Assembly (NCBI RefSeq): GCF_963678635.1
Contig: NC_087070.1
Coordinates: 2,795,157-2,859,156 of the forward strand
DNA: 64,000 nucleotides
Origin: Symsagittifera roscoffensis
Taxonomy: Eukaryota > Xenacoelomorpha > Acoela > Convolutidae
Reading direction: 5' to 3'
Shown: positions 52,463 through 64,000 of the stretch, piece after piece
Numbering within the stretch: position 1 is the stretch's first letter
Layout of the letters: every line of letters starts with the position of its first letter
The notes under the pieces: model-generated
What the model was told of the DNA's origin: nothing
The model's database searches: none
The model's input: only the letters and a program-made list of their open reading frames with translations
Made by a program: the position numbers and the translations under genes

Positions 52463-55400
52463 GTTATGAGTTGTCGAATATCGACTCAAAATGGCAATTT
52501 TTCCATCAATTTGACCAAACAAAGACGCAATCGACTTTTTTTTAGCTAAAACAAACTTTTTTGGCCGTTTCCTTTTGAATGACAACTTATTCGACTAGGC
52601 TTAATTCAAGCCAACACGGTTTTGACCATCAAAAATGTGCCCAATTGAATTACTTTTGACCGACTCAACCGAATAAAATGTATCCGATTGTGTTTTGTTT
52701 ATATAAGGTATCTTTCGACTAAATTGACCCAGAATGGCTATGTTTCGAACAAAAAAATCAAAGTCTAAAAAATAGGTGCAGAGGTTCTAGGAAAGGCTAT
52801 CCAGCCTGTCTAAGCATAGTCAATTTCTCTTGATTCTCCACTTTCTAAATTGGGTTATTTTGGTTAATAAGCCCTTTTTGCGACTCAAGGCCATTGAGTT
52901 AGTCTAAAACTTTCTTTTGGTATAGTTTTTAACTTTTAACAAATTCATCGCGCAATGTCTAAAATGTCTATCTGAAATATATAGTTAATGCTGAATTGTT
53001 GGCAATATCGGTGACCGTGAACCATTTAATCGGTCAAAATCTAGAGCTTTTTTCACATGTAGAAAAATTTTGAGAAACAAATCTGACGTCAAAATTAGCA
53101 GTTTTATGTTAACTAACTTCGTTTAGATTCGTTGACCGAAAACAATAGTGCTAAGAATTTGGAATTAGCATTAATTCTGACCTTGAGACAGTGACATAGA
53201 CTTGAAAATACAACCGAAATAATTGCGCTTTTCCAGAGGTCAGATTTTTAAAAATATTTTCAAGTTCTTAACTCAAAACAATTTTCATTCAGCAACAATC
53301 CGACATGCAATTTTTCAATGGAAACGAAATAAGAAGCGAACCTAAAATTGAACGCGAAACGAATTTCAAAAAACTGTTTCTGATGAGTCGCAGCTTGAAG
53401 GTCAGAATTATTTCATAAGTTCTGGTCCGATAAAGTTCTGGTCCGTTAAGTGCTATACAAATACTGCAGCCGAAATCAACGTGAAGGACGGAATTTGTTT
53501 TATTCCTGAGAGGGAAGGTCTGTTTTTGGCCACGAACATAGAATCGAACAGCATGCGCGAGTTCGATTGATTCGGTCGAAATTTAAATCAACAACTGAAC
53601 CCCGTAAATACAATCAACGCTACCAGTCAATAAAATTTTTTCAAATGTTTCAAAACTCGAAAGGTAAATAAATTGCAAACGGCGTTGAAGTTGTCATACG
53701 AATGGGAACTGATTAGCTCTATCTCAGATGACAAAAGTACGAGCGAAGAAATCTGGTATGAGCAGTTCTCTAATGGCTCTTGCCGTTTCTCGTGGAAACC
53801 ACCACAACCAATACCAATTTTGTCTGTTTTTAAAATACAATTAGACCTAATGGGAATCGACTAGAGATGATGCTATGAATACAAATTGCGTAGTGGCGTT
53901 CGATAAATAAACAAAATTTTTGGTTCGCTGCCCAGAATGTTCCGATCATGTTTATTTATATATAACCCTAATTTCTTTTCAAATCGGTATGCGACAGTCA
54001 AAGATCGATTTTTGTATTATTTGATGAAGCATCACTTTGGAATATCATCTTTTGATCTCTCGAGTGACGTCTCCTCGTTAAACGAAAAAAGTTTCTGACA
54101 TTTTGCGGATGTGTGTGTGTGTGTGTGGGGGGGGGGGGGGTGGTTGTGGGGGAGACTTTCGAGAGTCAGTTGAGAAAAACAGTTAAAAGGACAATATTAT
54201 TAAGGACAAGGGATCAGAAAAAAAACGAAAACTGAAGTTTTAAGCTCTAATTCCAAGGGCTAGCCTATTTAACAGTTTTTGATTCTACTCGCTGGCTTGA
54301 CTAGCTTCAAAAGTACTATTAAAAAACTTTTCTGGAGAAAATCAAAATCAAGCCTTGAAGAAAACGAATACTTCGTATTTTTATGGTGGTTAACTTGAAG
54401 AGCGTCACGTGCTAATGAGGGCTCAAAATTTTTGCATAGTTTTCAAGACTTTTGACTCACCCAATCATCGTCTTCAACTTCGGTAGTTGAAATATTCATT
54501 TTCAAGAAAAATTACTCCCAAAATTTGCTGCTAGATTCTGGGCGAAACTGGAAATTGAATACAGTAAAATGACTGCTGAGAAAATTGGCAAAAATTGAAA
54601 AAGAGAACGAAAATGGTCCTTAAGGCTCAATCGCCCCAATTCATACATTTTATTTTAATTATTGTAATTTTCTATTAATTAGGACGCCTGGGATATGCTC
54701 TGATTACTTTTCCGTCTTTTCTTTTCAGAAATGAAACTGGAATAGTCAAATTAGCAAAAGCGTGGGTGTTCGTTTTTTTGTATATGAAATTAAAAATAAA
54801 GGCAAAAAGGGAGAAAAAATTAAGGTTTTCAATGTTTCTTTGTTGTACAGCTTCTCCAGTTCGCTTTTGATTTTGCCATTTGATATTGCCTTTCAAATTG
54901 AAAAAAAAGAGGCAAAGATTCCACTGAAATAATAATTCATTAATCCCATGATCTTGGGGTACGAAATCCGAAAACTCAGCGAAGTGCAACTCTTTTGAAT
55001 CAAACTCACATATGATTTTCTATCTTGATCAACTCCTAATGTCCGAAAAATTTTCTCTTGGAGAGCAAATGGATTCTCCTGAAATCATTTGTCATTCATA
55101 CTACACATCAAAAAATGCAGGCAACGCAACTAAACGTAAAACAATCATGATGATGAAATTGTTCTAATGGGGTACAAAAAAGCGATTATCAGTCCCTGTC
55201 CCATTAGTTTTTTTTTTAATTTAATTGAGTTCCAACTTGGGATCTCACTGACACTGTGCCTTTATCAAATAATCCACAAAGTATTTGGTCAATTTTAGAT
55301 TTGATTTTATTTCTGAGCCAAAAACAAACAAAACTGCGCGTATTAGGAATAAGCCCCGAATGTTCTGACTGCCGTTTAAGTCAATAGCGCAGTCTTATTT

Positions 55401-55858
55401 ATTCCTCCGTTCTGAAAAACGAAAACGTTCACAACACTTTTTCTCCACACCGAGTTAACTGTTCAATTTTGAATCAAAGACATCAGGGTTTTAATATGAT
55501 ACCACAAATGACCGCCTACGAACTTTTTTTAGGTATTCAAAGTTGGCAAAAACAAACATAAGTCAAAAATTGAAAAAGAGAGCAAAAATGCTATTTAAGG
55601 CTCAAACGCCCAAATTAAAATATTTTGCATCCCAATCCAACCTAAATGAGAAATCGAGACTGAGGAGCGTGTATAATAGTTTCGTCGATTTAAACTTAGA
55701 AATTGCGTGCGTGTCTGAGCGAGAAATCACCCTTCAAAGATCAACAACTTTCTTTAAGCTTTTTCATGCTGGTATCATCTTGATATCCTGTCGTCTTATT
55801 TAGGAAGCACCGGCAACTTGAAAAAGTATGCACTTTATATATAGGAATATTGGAAAAA
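52463..55858. other. Intergenic or intronic sequence, no gene seen
   Basis: It contains a short inverted fragment of the Helitron/HINE-like end (CAGAATGTTCCGATCA, about 53935), a (GT)n plus G-run at 54110-54145, and text at 54165-54620 that recurs diverged at 61950-62400 (ACAGTTAAA(A/T).GGACAAT; GGCAAAAATTGAAAAAGAGA). Confidence 0.5.
54110..54145. repeat. (GT)n microsatellite followed by a G-run
   Basis: GTGTGTGTGTGTGTGT followed by a run of G. The run length may be unreliable. Confidence 0.9.
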
Positions 55859-56497
55859 GATCACTACGAAGCCAAACTGTGCACTGGATAGGCGCACATT
55901 TTTCTGTCTGTATGTTCCTGGATTCTAGAGACAAGTATTTAAATATGTTTCAAAATGTAAGTGGATTCCACTTACAAGATTTAAGTGGTTTCCGCATACA
56001 TATACTTGTAACATAAATTTTTGTCGGCACATTTAATTTATTGCGGATTCCGCAACAAGCAAATATAGCTAGTTGTTCTGGATTCCGCAACTGTAAGTGG
56101 AATCTGCAAAATGTAAGTGAAATCCGCAATGTAAGTGGAATCCGCAAAATTTTTAAGCGGAATCCGCAAACTGTAAAGGAATTCAGAAATTTGTTTATTA
56201 CTGAACTCGCATATTCACATGCGGAATTTAAAAGCAAGGACTTCACCATTGTCAGCAAAATCCACAAAAAAATCTTAAAACATTGGTTAACTAAATCAAT
56301 GGATGTCACACTTTAGTATTTGTAAGCAACTTTTGGGTCATAGTTTTAGAAACACAGCAACGAATAAATTCATTGGGTTAATTCGGTAAATGGGTTAATT
56401 CATTATTGGGTTGACATATCGCCGTTTTAGTTCAGTATTTGTGATTCAGTAATTGAGATTCAGTATTTGAGAACTTTGTATTTGAGATTCAGTATTC

Positions 56498-56708
56498 GGG
56501 ATCGTGAACTCAAAGCATGTTGTTCACAGGGAGTAAACGATCTATTTAACTAATTTGAGCAAATTCGTGTTAATTGAAAATTTCAGCAAATTCGTATTAG
56601 GTTCACTATTTAGGAACTTTGTATTTGAGATTCAGTATTTGGGATCGTGAATTAGAAGCATGTTGTTCACAGGGAGTAAACGATCTAATTAACTAATTTG
56701 AGCAAATT
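56498..56708. repeat. 143-bp tandem duplication
   Basis: GGGATCGTGAA...GCATGTTGTTCACAGGGAGT...AACGATCTA occurs at 56498 and 56641. It lies inside the TIR element. Confidence 0.85.
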
Positions 56709-56894
56709 TTTATTAGATAAAATTTAGCAAAATTAAATTACAGCAGAATTAAATTTAAAGTTAAAAAAAACAAGAACATATCGTCCTGAAAATGTTGCCT
56801 ATCAAACTATGTTCTGGTTTCGCATTTTCAAAATACTTCCAAAGTGCCAAATTAAAACTTTTTTATTTTAATTGAATGGCTTGAAATGAACTGA

Positions 56895-57110
56895 TGGAGA
56901 AATTTACAGAAATTGAGATTGATGACAGGAATTGAGATCGAAGTTAACCTTTGCAGGAAGTGAGATTGAAGCTGGGCTGGGTATATTTGACAAGAATTGA
57001 GTAAAGATCGAAGTTGCGTATGTTTGTCAGGAATTGAGATCGAAATTGGGTATGTTCGACGGGATTTGAGATCGAAAATGGGTGTTTGACAGAAATTGAG
57101 TTTGAATGTT
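56895..57110. repeat. Degenerate minisatellite (GGAATTGAGATCGAA units)
   Basis: About six units of 30-45 bp carrying GACAGGAATTGAGATCGAAG-like text, with gradual drift. It lies inside the TIR element. Confidence 0.75.
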
Positions 57111-57609
57111 TTGCATTCCAACTGGTAGCTGATCAAAGTAGTAATTAAAAAATATAGTTTTAAACGCTACTACACATACTTATATGTAAACGGAATCCGC
57201 AAACAAAAAGCGAATTTCACTTACAGTTTCGTATTCCGCAACAGCTCAATTCAGCTTTACCCATATCTCTTTATTTGTTTGTTCATTCCAAAAACTGTTT
57301 TGGATTCCGCAAATACGGTTGCAGATTCTGCAAAATTGCCTAATTTTGGAGCATTTTTGAACGGTACATTGTTTTAGGTATTTGTTTGTGGAATCCGAAA
57401 CAGCAAAGAAGATCAAAGATTTGTAGCAAGGTTGCGGATTCCACAACAAATCTGATCTGGGCCTGTTGCGGAATCCACTTTCAATGCACAGAATGCACAG
57501 TTTGGCCTCGTAATGATTCTTTTAAAGGGCATTGATGTGGTTATCTTTTTTAAAATACAAAAGTTTAAAAAATAAATTTAAACTTCTTCCCACACGTTAT
57601 GCAAAAAAC

Positions 57610-57960
57610 CAGGGTCGGATTTAAGGGAGACTGGGGTGGACGCCCTCCCCCTCAGAGGTTCGACCCCCTGCCGACCCTAAGGCTCCCCCTTTGCACTACT
57701 TTGAAACATCCGTAATTGGTGACGCACCCTAAAAACTTTTAAATGCGCCTTTGCCATCAATACATAATATTTTTGAGAGGGGGCGCTCGCTGAAATAAAA
57801 AACGCTGTTTTTTGGTCAAAATTTCCGACAAATGCCTAAAAACGCGTTTTTTGGTCTGCTTTTCAAAATTTTGCTTTCGGCGCAGAAAATTTGACAAAAA
57901 CAGGGTCTCAAAAATTTGTTGAACATCCGCCCCTCGAGAAATTACTAGATTCACCCCTAC
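57610..57960 (+). repeat. Interspersed repeat, plus copy of the 50.7-kb family
   Basis: It begins GGGTCGGATTTAAGG and contains CCCTCAGAGGTTCGACCCCC and TGCCTAAAAACGCGTTTTTT. It is the inverse-orientation relative of 50680-50990. Confidence 0.75.
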
Positions 57961-58439
57961 AAAAAAACAAAGTGTTATATTTTGCATGCAGCGAATTAAT
58001 ACATTGCCCAAATTTGTTTTGGAACAATCTGCAAGACGGATTAATTCTCCGCTTACGCTTTAGTAGCAGGTAGTAATTTGCGCATGAACTACCCGAATTG
58101 GCATATAAGTCAATTTTTAAAGCTACGTAACCTAATGAAAAACAATCCAAGTGAAAAATTGATTTTAAGCTTGAGCCCAGAGCAACATAAGTTTTTAAAG
58201 GGAATGAAAATAATTCCTTCGAAAATTGATTGAAAAATCGAAATAGCCTGAATAAAAAAACACCCCTCGAGCAGAAATGTTCCATCACTTCTTTCAAAAG
58301 TCGAACAAAAAGTATACTGCCAATTTTGTATCATATGGTGCATCAATACACACTAGGTCAAATGATCGAGAATTTTGCTAAAATAAGTTAAAAAAATTTA
58401 GTTTCTTTTTTTTTGTTTTTAAAGTTTAAGATCTATCCA

Positions 58440-60905
58440 TAGTGTACATTAGGTGGATTATTTCTCTGAGTTCTTTCTCGCTATCTCACTCTCTTTCCCT
58501 TGGGTATTGAATTCAACAAGGCGACCGAATTTACTCCTATTCACATTCCCGAAAGGGTTGAGTTGTTGGCATATATTCTGTACGTTTTTATGTTACTTGC
58601 ATCTTTGTGTACTGCTCTTAAGGCTGTTTTGTCCACTCAAAACGATAGCAAACATTTTCAAGAGTATTTGAATTCAGATAAAATCAGTCCAAATACAGAA
58701 GGCTCTAGGTGGCAAGAGTATAATCTTACAATCTAATCGAAGGAACGAGTTTGCGATTTATCAGCACAATTTACCTAATTGCGTGTCAAACTAACTTAAC
58801 CATATGATTCTATTTCTCTAGAGAACCCCAGTTGAAACAATTACACAGTAGTTCGATGCAAACATTTAATTTCACCTGCTAAAACTAATAGTGTCTCTAG
58901 GAGTCTTTTTTCCTTTGAGGTACTTAAACTGATCTCTAACTATACCCTTTCTCCTTCTCTAACTCGACACTCCAACTACTCGACACAAAATTATTTATCG
59001 TCCTCCAAATAACTGAGAACCGACTATTCTATTCCATTGATAATTCGTTCTGCATGAGGTTAGGTGGTTTATCAGTCTCTCTTTATTTTTCTATTTCGGG
59101 GCTATTTAAAGTTCCAGTTATGATCAACCCTGCAACTCATGACATTTACTTTGGCAACCCATTAAGTCTTAACTGAATCCTTACTCTGAAAATACTAGTC
59201 CTGAATTCTAATTTATAGGTATCTTTGATTTAGTTTTGCAAATATCAAGTCCAATTTCACCTCCAAACCAAGCGATGTTTTGTTAAACAATCTCCCAAAG
59301 TTTTTATTTAAATATCCCATTAACATTCCGACCTCCCGGGGTTAGAGGGGGACCTTTTTTGTAGGTATCTTTCCAATCATCCAAAGTTCCAGTCTATACT
59401 CTAATTTAATCCCGACATTCTATATATCAGGGAAGCGTAATTTGCTTATTAGGGGTCAAATTGCACCAAAAAGCCATCTACGAGGAGCTAAGGATATATC
59501 CGGCACATTCATGTTATTTAAGACTTCTATTATCCATGCCAGGCTCCCTTTAGTGTCAATTTCTTCTATGACTACTTTCCTTTTGTCTGACTGATATTCT
59601 ATAATTAGCGCATTCGTCAAGCTTAGTTGGACTCAATGTTTGCCAAAGTCCACTCCTGTTTTCTCACTACTTCATTATTACAATGTACAACCTATATCTC
59701 CTTCAGCTTTTGTTTCAGCTCTCAATAAATAAGTTCTCTCCCAATTATTTGTGAGGTGACCCATTCTCATTGCCAAAGGTTTGGGGTTGGGCGCCACTTT
59801 CCGCCACTTTCCGCTTTTACTTTCCGCTGTTAATCTCGTGGTTTTCTATGCAATTTTGGTCCTAAACGCCCAAAGCTTAATTAAAGATGACACTGGGGTC
59901 ACACAGGGTCATCATAAATATCTTCTTTTTGGCCTACCTACCAAGTTTCATTCATATCCGATTGATACTTCCTAAGTTATCACATTTCTAAGAACCATTA
60001 TCCGTTTTCTCGCGTTTAAGCTAATAAAACTGAAGAGAGTAGCCAGACGGGTTTCACTCACACGAGGTCCTCTTTCAGCTCTGGACTCTAGTGTCTATTG
60101 CCACACTAATGTCAATATGCCATCGCTGATTATTTTGGGTAAGTTGTCTATTTCCGGTCTAACGGTTGTTTTCCCAAGTGCTAACTAATTCCGGTCCAAC
60201 CGTCAGATTTGGTTCAGATTAAAGTTCATGATGTACCTTGTCATTACCAACCATAAACAAACTTTTTAGCTCCCTGCGTTGAGTTATGGGGCTGAGAAAT
60301 GACTTCCGGAAGTCCGGGATTGGGGACTATTTACCTAGGGAATTTGTCAGCGATGTATATCTGGAATTTCTCATCCTAAGGTATCCTAAGGTTGCATGTG
60401 TTTCATAATAGAGCCATTAAATTGATCGGCCTAAATTTTTTTAGGATCGTTTCACTGTGCTGGTGGAAGTCGCGAAAGTTTTGTATACCTAATGTTAATA
60501 CATGGGCAACAAGTGGATTTTTCGAGATCTCCTGAAAGTTGCCATCTCCTAGGAAGCCAACTTCTTGCACATGTCCAATGGGTGCTATTAAATGATCCGC
60601 ATTGGAATTTTTAATTTCTGGGTCGTTTTGTGCGGGGGTGTATCATAAGCCTTTTATCACTAATCTAATTACATGGGCAACAGGTGCCTATATGTTTACT
60701 ATTGGGGTTCTGGAGGAAGATGCCTTCAAAATTTTTCAGATTCAACCTCTGACTTGTCGGGGGACGTTCAACTACTTGTATTCTATCTTAATACGTGGGG
60801 ATTTGGTGAATTGTTTGAAATTTTGTGAATTTGTTGCCTCTTAGCGGACCAACTCCCAGCAGGACATCTTTAGTGCTAGGTAGGGGCCTATGAGGGTCGG
60901 AGATG
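58440..60905. other. Compositionally distinct stretch without recognised genes
   Basis: It is less T/A homopolymeric and richer in C and G than its flanks. It contains a diverged repeated pair around 60440-60530 and 60615-60690 (both with TACATGGGCAACA(A/G)GTG). No frame of family interest was found. It is probably an old insertion. Confidence 0.4.
58470..58736 (+). CDS. Unrecognised short ORF with one membrane-like segment
   Basis: Open for 88 codons without an ATG at its start. It contains ELLAYILYVFMLLASLCTAL followed by a polar tail ending SRWQEYNLTI. It sits at the start of a compositionally different stretch. It may be an exon, a transposon remnant or chance. Confidence 0.18.
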   Translation, partial: VLSRYLTLFPLGIEFNKATEFTPIHIPERVELLAYILYVFMLLASLCTALKAVLSTQNDSKHFQEYLNSDKISPNTEGSRWQEYNLTI

Positions 60906-63300
60906 TTGCTACACGTAATTTTTTTTTTCGAAAAAATCCCAAAAATGACTTAAAATCTGAACCTGTCAAGTTTTGGTTCTCCTTAGCCTGATAATCACTC
61001 AACAGGCCCAATAAAATGTCGCAGCGTGCAGTTCTAAGCCTCTATAAGTCCAAAGTAAGGCTATCTAAGAGGAAGTTGTAACTTAGCCAAGTGTTCATTA
61101 GAATCTCCAATTCAATTCATGGATACCCAGACTGTCCAAATAGTGCGTTTCCTCACTTTCCAGACAGTCCTGTTTCATTTAGCAAAAATCTTTTTTTGCC
61201 TTGTGCCGTATTTTGATTCTAAACATTTCACGTGGATTACAGACTTTTCGCGTTTGAATTACACTCCTTTGCTAGCAAAACTTGATATTCCTTTTTAAGG
61301 TATCGAACTCGCTGTCATCCTGAACCTTTTACTTGCAGAAACTTAATTTGTTTGAATTTTTTGCTTTTAAAACTGGTTTTCAAAAACAAACGAAGACGCT
61401 AGCCGTTTCATTCGCCTACATCGTTTCGCTTGACCCAGTGTGTCTGGGATATTCTTCAATTTATCGATGCGCTTACAATTCCAGCTGAGTTATGTATGAG
61501 CTATTATAACATGCGATTTTGATAAATTGGGCGATTTTCGAGCAAAATTTCAATGAAATTCAGATTTACAACCTCAAAACTCTCTTTTTGCGATGTCTGG
61601 AAAATAAAACAAAAATTTTCTGTTATTTCATTTTTATTATGAACATTCTTAAATCTTTTGAGCCAATAAAGGCTTACAACATAAGTTTTGATGCCAAATA
61701 GCAAGTGATCCGTGAAATGTGGCGTGTTTTTTGATTGACTGAAGAACCAAAAGTGCTAAGTTCATGGTGTAAATTTATCGACCCGAACTTCGCAAAAAAG
61801 CGAGCATTATAAATGCGTTTAGCTTCTTAAAAAATTGTGTAGTTCTCCTTTTCCTCCCAAAATTGTCCCAATTTGTGAAAAACGCTTTTCAAATTTCAAG
61901 TTTTATGCGTTTTGACCAGATAATTAGTTAAATCAGCACTGATGGTGTTTGTGAGTGTAAATTTGTGTGCGTGTGCGTGGGAAGGGGGTGTGCGAAGGCC
62001 CAAAAGTAGGCATAGAAAAACAGTTAAATTGACAATGTTTATGTCAATGAATCTATAACAAAAAGGAAACGTTTTTTTTTAATAAAAATTTTAAATCAGG
62101 TAAGTTTTCATAAATTTTGCGCATAGGAAAATGAAGTTTCAAAAGCTAGTTTCTCACAGCTTATTTAACAAATAATAAATTAACAAATCTTCCTCAGTTT
62201 TTGATAAATCCCCTCTTTTTTAGTTATAAACATTTTTCAGCTTATTTTTCAAAATAAAAAACCTAATCAGCTTTTACAATTTTGGAATTTGACAAATTTT
62301 TTATCAAGATCTATTCAACATTGATTCTGAAAACTAAATTGATTTCAGAAAATGATTGCTGAAATTTTTGGCAAAAAATTGAAAAAGAAAACTGGGGCAC
62401 GGGGGCACGGGGGAACCGTGGAGGGTTACTTCCTTGAAGGCGAGTGGGGATTTTGGGCGAATGACAAGTTTGTTAAAGTAAAATGAAAAAACTGAGAAAA
62501 TATAGAAAAAGAAAATTCTAATGTGAAATGCGAAAAAACTATCACATGTAATACGTAGTAACTAAACAAAACAACAGTTGAGATAATTTTAAATCAATAT
62601 TTCAAAAAATATCAAAAATTTTCAACAAAAACCCTTGTAATTGATTAGAGACGCTTATAATGGACTATAATGACATTAAAACAAGAGGATTGTATTACGC
62701 TTTTAATAGATTAAAATGGATTTTTTTATAATTCTATATATAGATGGTGATTATAATGACAATATAGTCAATAACGATCCTTGGGAGCTCGGTGCGGTTG
62801 AATTATTTGCTTTTGAATTTGCGATATGATAATTTGGTTGAAATTTTAAAAAAGGTTTTTGGAATTTAAAAGAATTCACTTGAAGGCAAGAAACATTTTT
62901 TCCAGTCAAATATTCATTGAATATCCGGAAACCATTTATGATTTCTACTTCGCAACAAAAGGCAGCCAAGCATTATGAAAAAGAAAATGTTTCTATGCTG
63001 GTAAAAAGAGCCGATTGTCAGTTTTATTAACTTTATTAGAAACATTTCAAATTTTTTCAAAAATTTTTTTTGGGAGACTCGTTAAAACGTGTACGCCATG
63101 TCTACATGTACAAAATTAGTCTCTGGCTTAAGCCGGCAGAGACTGTTACGAGAACACTTAAGGGTTTGAGTTGTTATTTTACAAACCGTCTTCACTTTGG
63201 ACAACACCTTCACATTCAAACAGGCGTTTTAAGGTTCAAAAATATGCAAAAATGTCGTGATTACGTCATGCAAAAAATCAAAGAGGTTTTTTTATCCGAT
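60906..63300. other. Intergenic or intronic sequence, no gene seen
   Basis: AT-rich. It contains the diverged repeat shared with 54.1-54.6 kb (61950-62400) and, at 63117-63144, the inverted repeat AGTCTCTG...CAGAGACT. Confidence 0.45.
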
Positions 63301-63850
63301 CGTTGAATTTTGTCGTTGTGTATGTTTTAGTTTTTCTTCTCTTCTTTTTCGTTTTTTTAAATGCAAAATAAGGGTAACACAAATAACTTTCGCACAGGAT
63401 TGAGCAATAACTTATACTGAAACCTTTTCAGTGTTAACTGGAACGACTTTGAAAAGTTTTCATAAGTTGTTCCATTGTCGAAAAATTGGTTCATAAGTTT
63501 TGAGTGTTATTTGCTTTTCGAGCGAGTGGTCAATGTAACGACAGAACATTTTCTTTTGGGTGTTGAAAGTTTTACTCATACACCGGAAAACTAATTTTGG
63601 ACGGTTCGAAAATTTTCAGAAGAACCTTTCTTGTTTCCTCATATGTTTCTTTCTTGTTATTCTGATTTTGGAGATAACTGTTGTCAGCAAATTCGGCTTG
63701 AGTAGCGTTTGTGTAGTTTTTGTTATCACACTATGCCTAAAAAACGACACTAAATAGAAAAAAAAGAAAAAAAAACAGTTTTGCACGAAGTGGTTTTCAA
63801 TTAATATGGTTGTAACATTTTGTGCTTCTTGCACAGCAACTGACTAGCTA
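63300..63850 (+). mobile_element. Diverged Helitron/HINE-like repeat
   Basis: It contains GATTGAGCAATAACTTATAC, a TTCGAGCGAGTGGTCAATGTAACG block and an end TGGTTGTAACATTTTGTGCTTCTTGCACAGCAACTGACTAGC, with the 3' hairpin conserved as TGTGC-TTCTT-GCACA. The 5' subterminal repeat is not recognisable. Confidence 0.55.
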
Positions 63851-64000
63851 TTCCTATTTTGATTAAAGTATAAGTTACAATTTTAGTCAATCCGGACGTT
63901 TATGATCGGAAAACTTTATCGTAATTGTTCTGAGAAATTATTGAAAAGTATTTTAACACAGAAAATTTTAGAACTTTAGCTGAAAACTTTAAAAAATACC

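Larger units (their letters stand above)
55862..57508. mobile_element. 1.65-kb TIR element rich in GGAATCCGC repeats
   Basis: The left end CACTACGAAGCCAAACTGTG pairs with the right end CACAGTTTGGCCTCGTAATG. Tandem GTAAGTGGAATCCGCAA-type units lie at 56075-56175 and related inverted units at 57185-57480. It carries no transposase-like ORF, so it is non-autonomous. Confidence 0.6.

Noticed and set aside
63070-63306. 78-codon frame reading LKRVRHVYMYKISLWLKPAE
   Set aside because: It starts at TTG, has no splice context, spans an inverted repeat and adjoins a HINE-like copy.
1-64000. CRISPR arrays, rRNA genes, bacterial promoters or operons
   Set aside because: The genome is clearly a eukaryotic, intron-bearing one. 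The direct repeats seen are minisatellites or transposons without CRISPR-like regular spacers.

Overview
This is a eukaryotic, invertebrate-metazoan window. It is AT-rich, has long introns with pyrimidine-rich acceptors ending in CAG or TAG, and carries many interspersed and tandem repeats and one 200-N scaffold gap. The left 40 kb holds most of one gene on the plus strand. It is a DZIP1/DZIP1L-like (Iguana-type) ciliary protein, recognised from its single CX2CX12HX4H zinc finger followed by a coiled coil. Fifteen exons can be joined in phase from 687 to the stop codon at 39937, giving 899 residues. The N-terminal exons lie upstream of the window. The phylum cannot be named from this sequence alone; a ciliated invertebrate is the most that can be said.

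The large intron between exons 17120 and 39420 is occupied by an apparently intact 18.9-kb LTR retroelement (17363-36273). Its two 408-bp LTRs look identical and it is flanked by a 4-bp CATG target duplication. It encodes a Ty3/gypsy-order Gag-Pol polyprotein of 2740 codons (zinc knuckle, protease, reverse transcriptase, RNase H, DDE integrase, GPY/F module). It also carries an unusual set of extra frames: a leader ORF, a small basic ORF overlapping gag, two tiny hydrophobic ORFs, a 377-codon frame with no ATG, an 872-codon membrane glycoprotein resembling those of chuvirus-like negative-strand RNA viruses, and a 599-codon protein I cannot place. Several of these frames overlap by the 4-nt ATGA arrangement. 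This element is the most interesting object in the window.

From 40 to 64 kb the sequence is mostly intergenic or intronic repeat. The exception is two exons on the minus strand (51456-51339 and 50493-50259) that encode TM1-TM3 of a class A, melatonin-receptor-like GPCR. The rest of this receptor is not visible and may be lost at the gap at 49646-49845. Repeat families include a Helitron/HINE-like element with GTTCCGACCA subterminal inverted repeats and a 3' hairpin, a 1.43-kb tandem triplication (42.08-45.63 kb), TIR elements rich in a GGAATCCGC motif, a family present in inverted orientation at 50.7 and 57.6 kb, tRNA-derived SINE-like loci and a decayed non-LTR retrotransposon (13.75-15.19 kb, minus).
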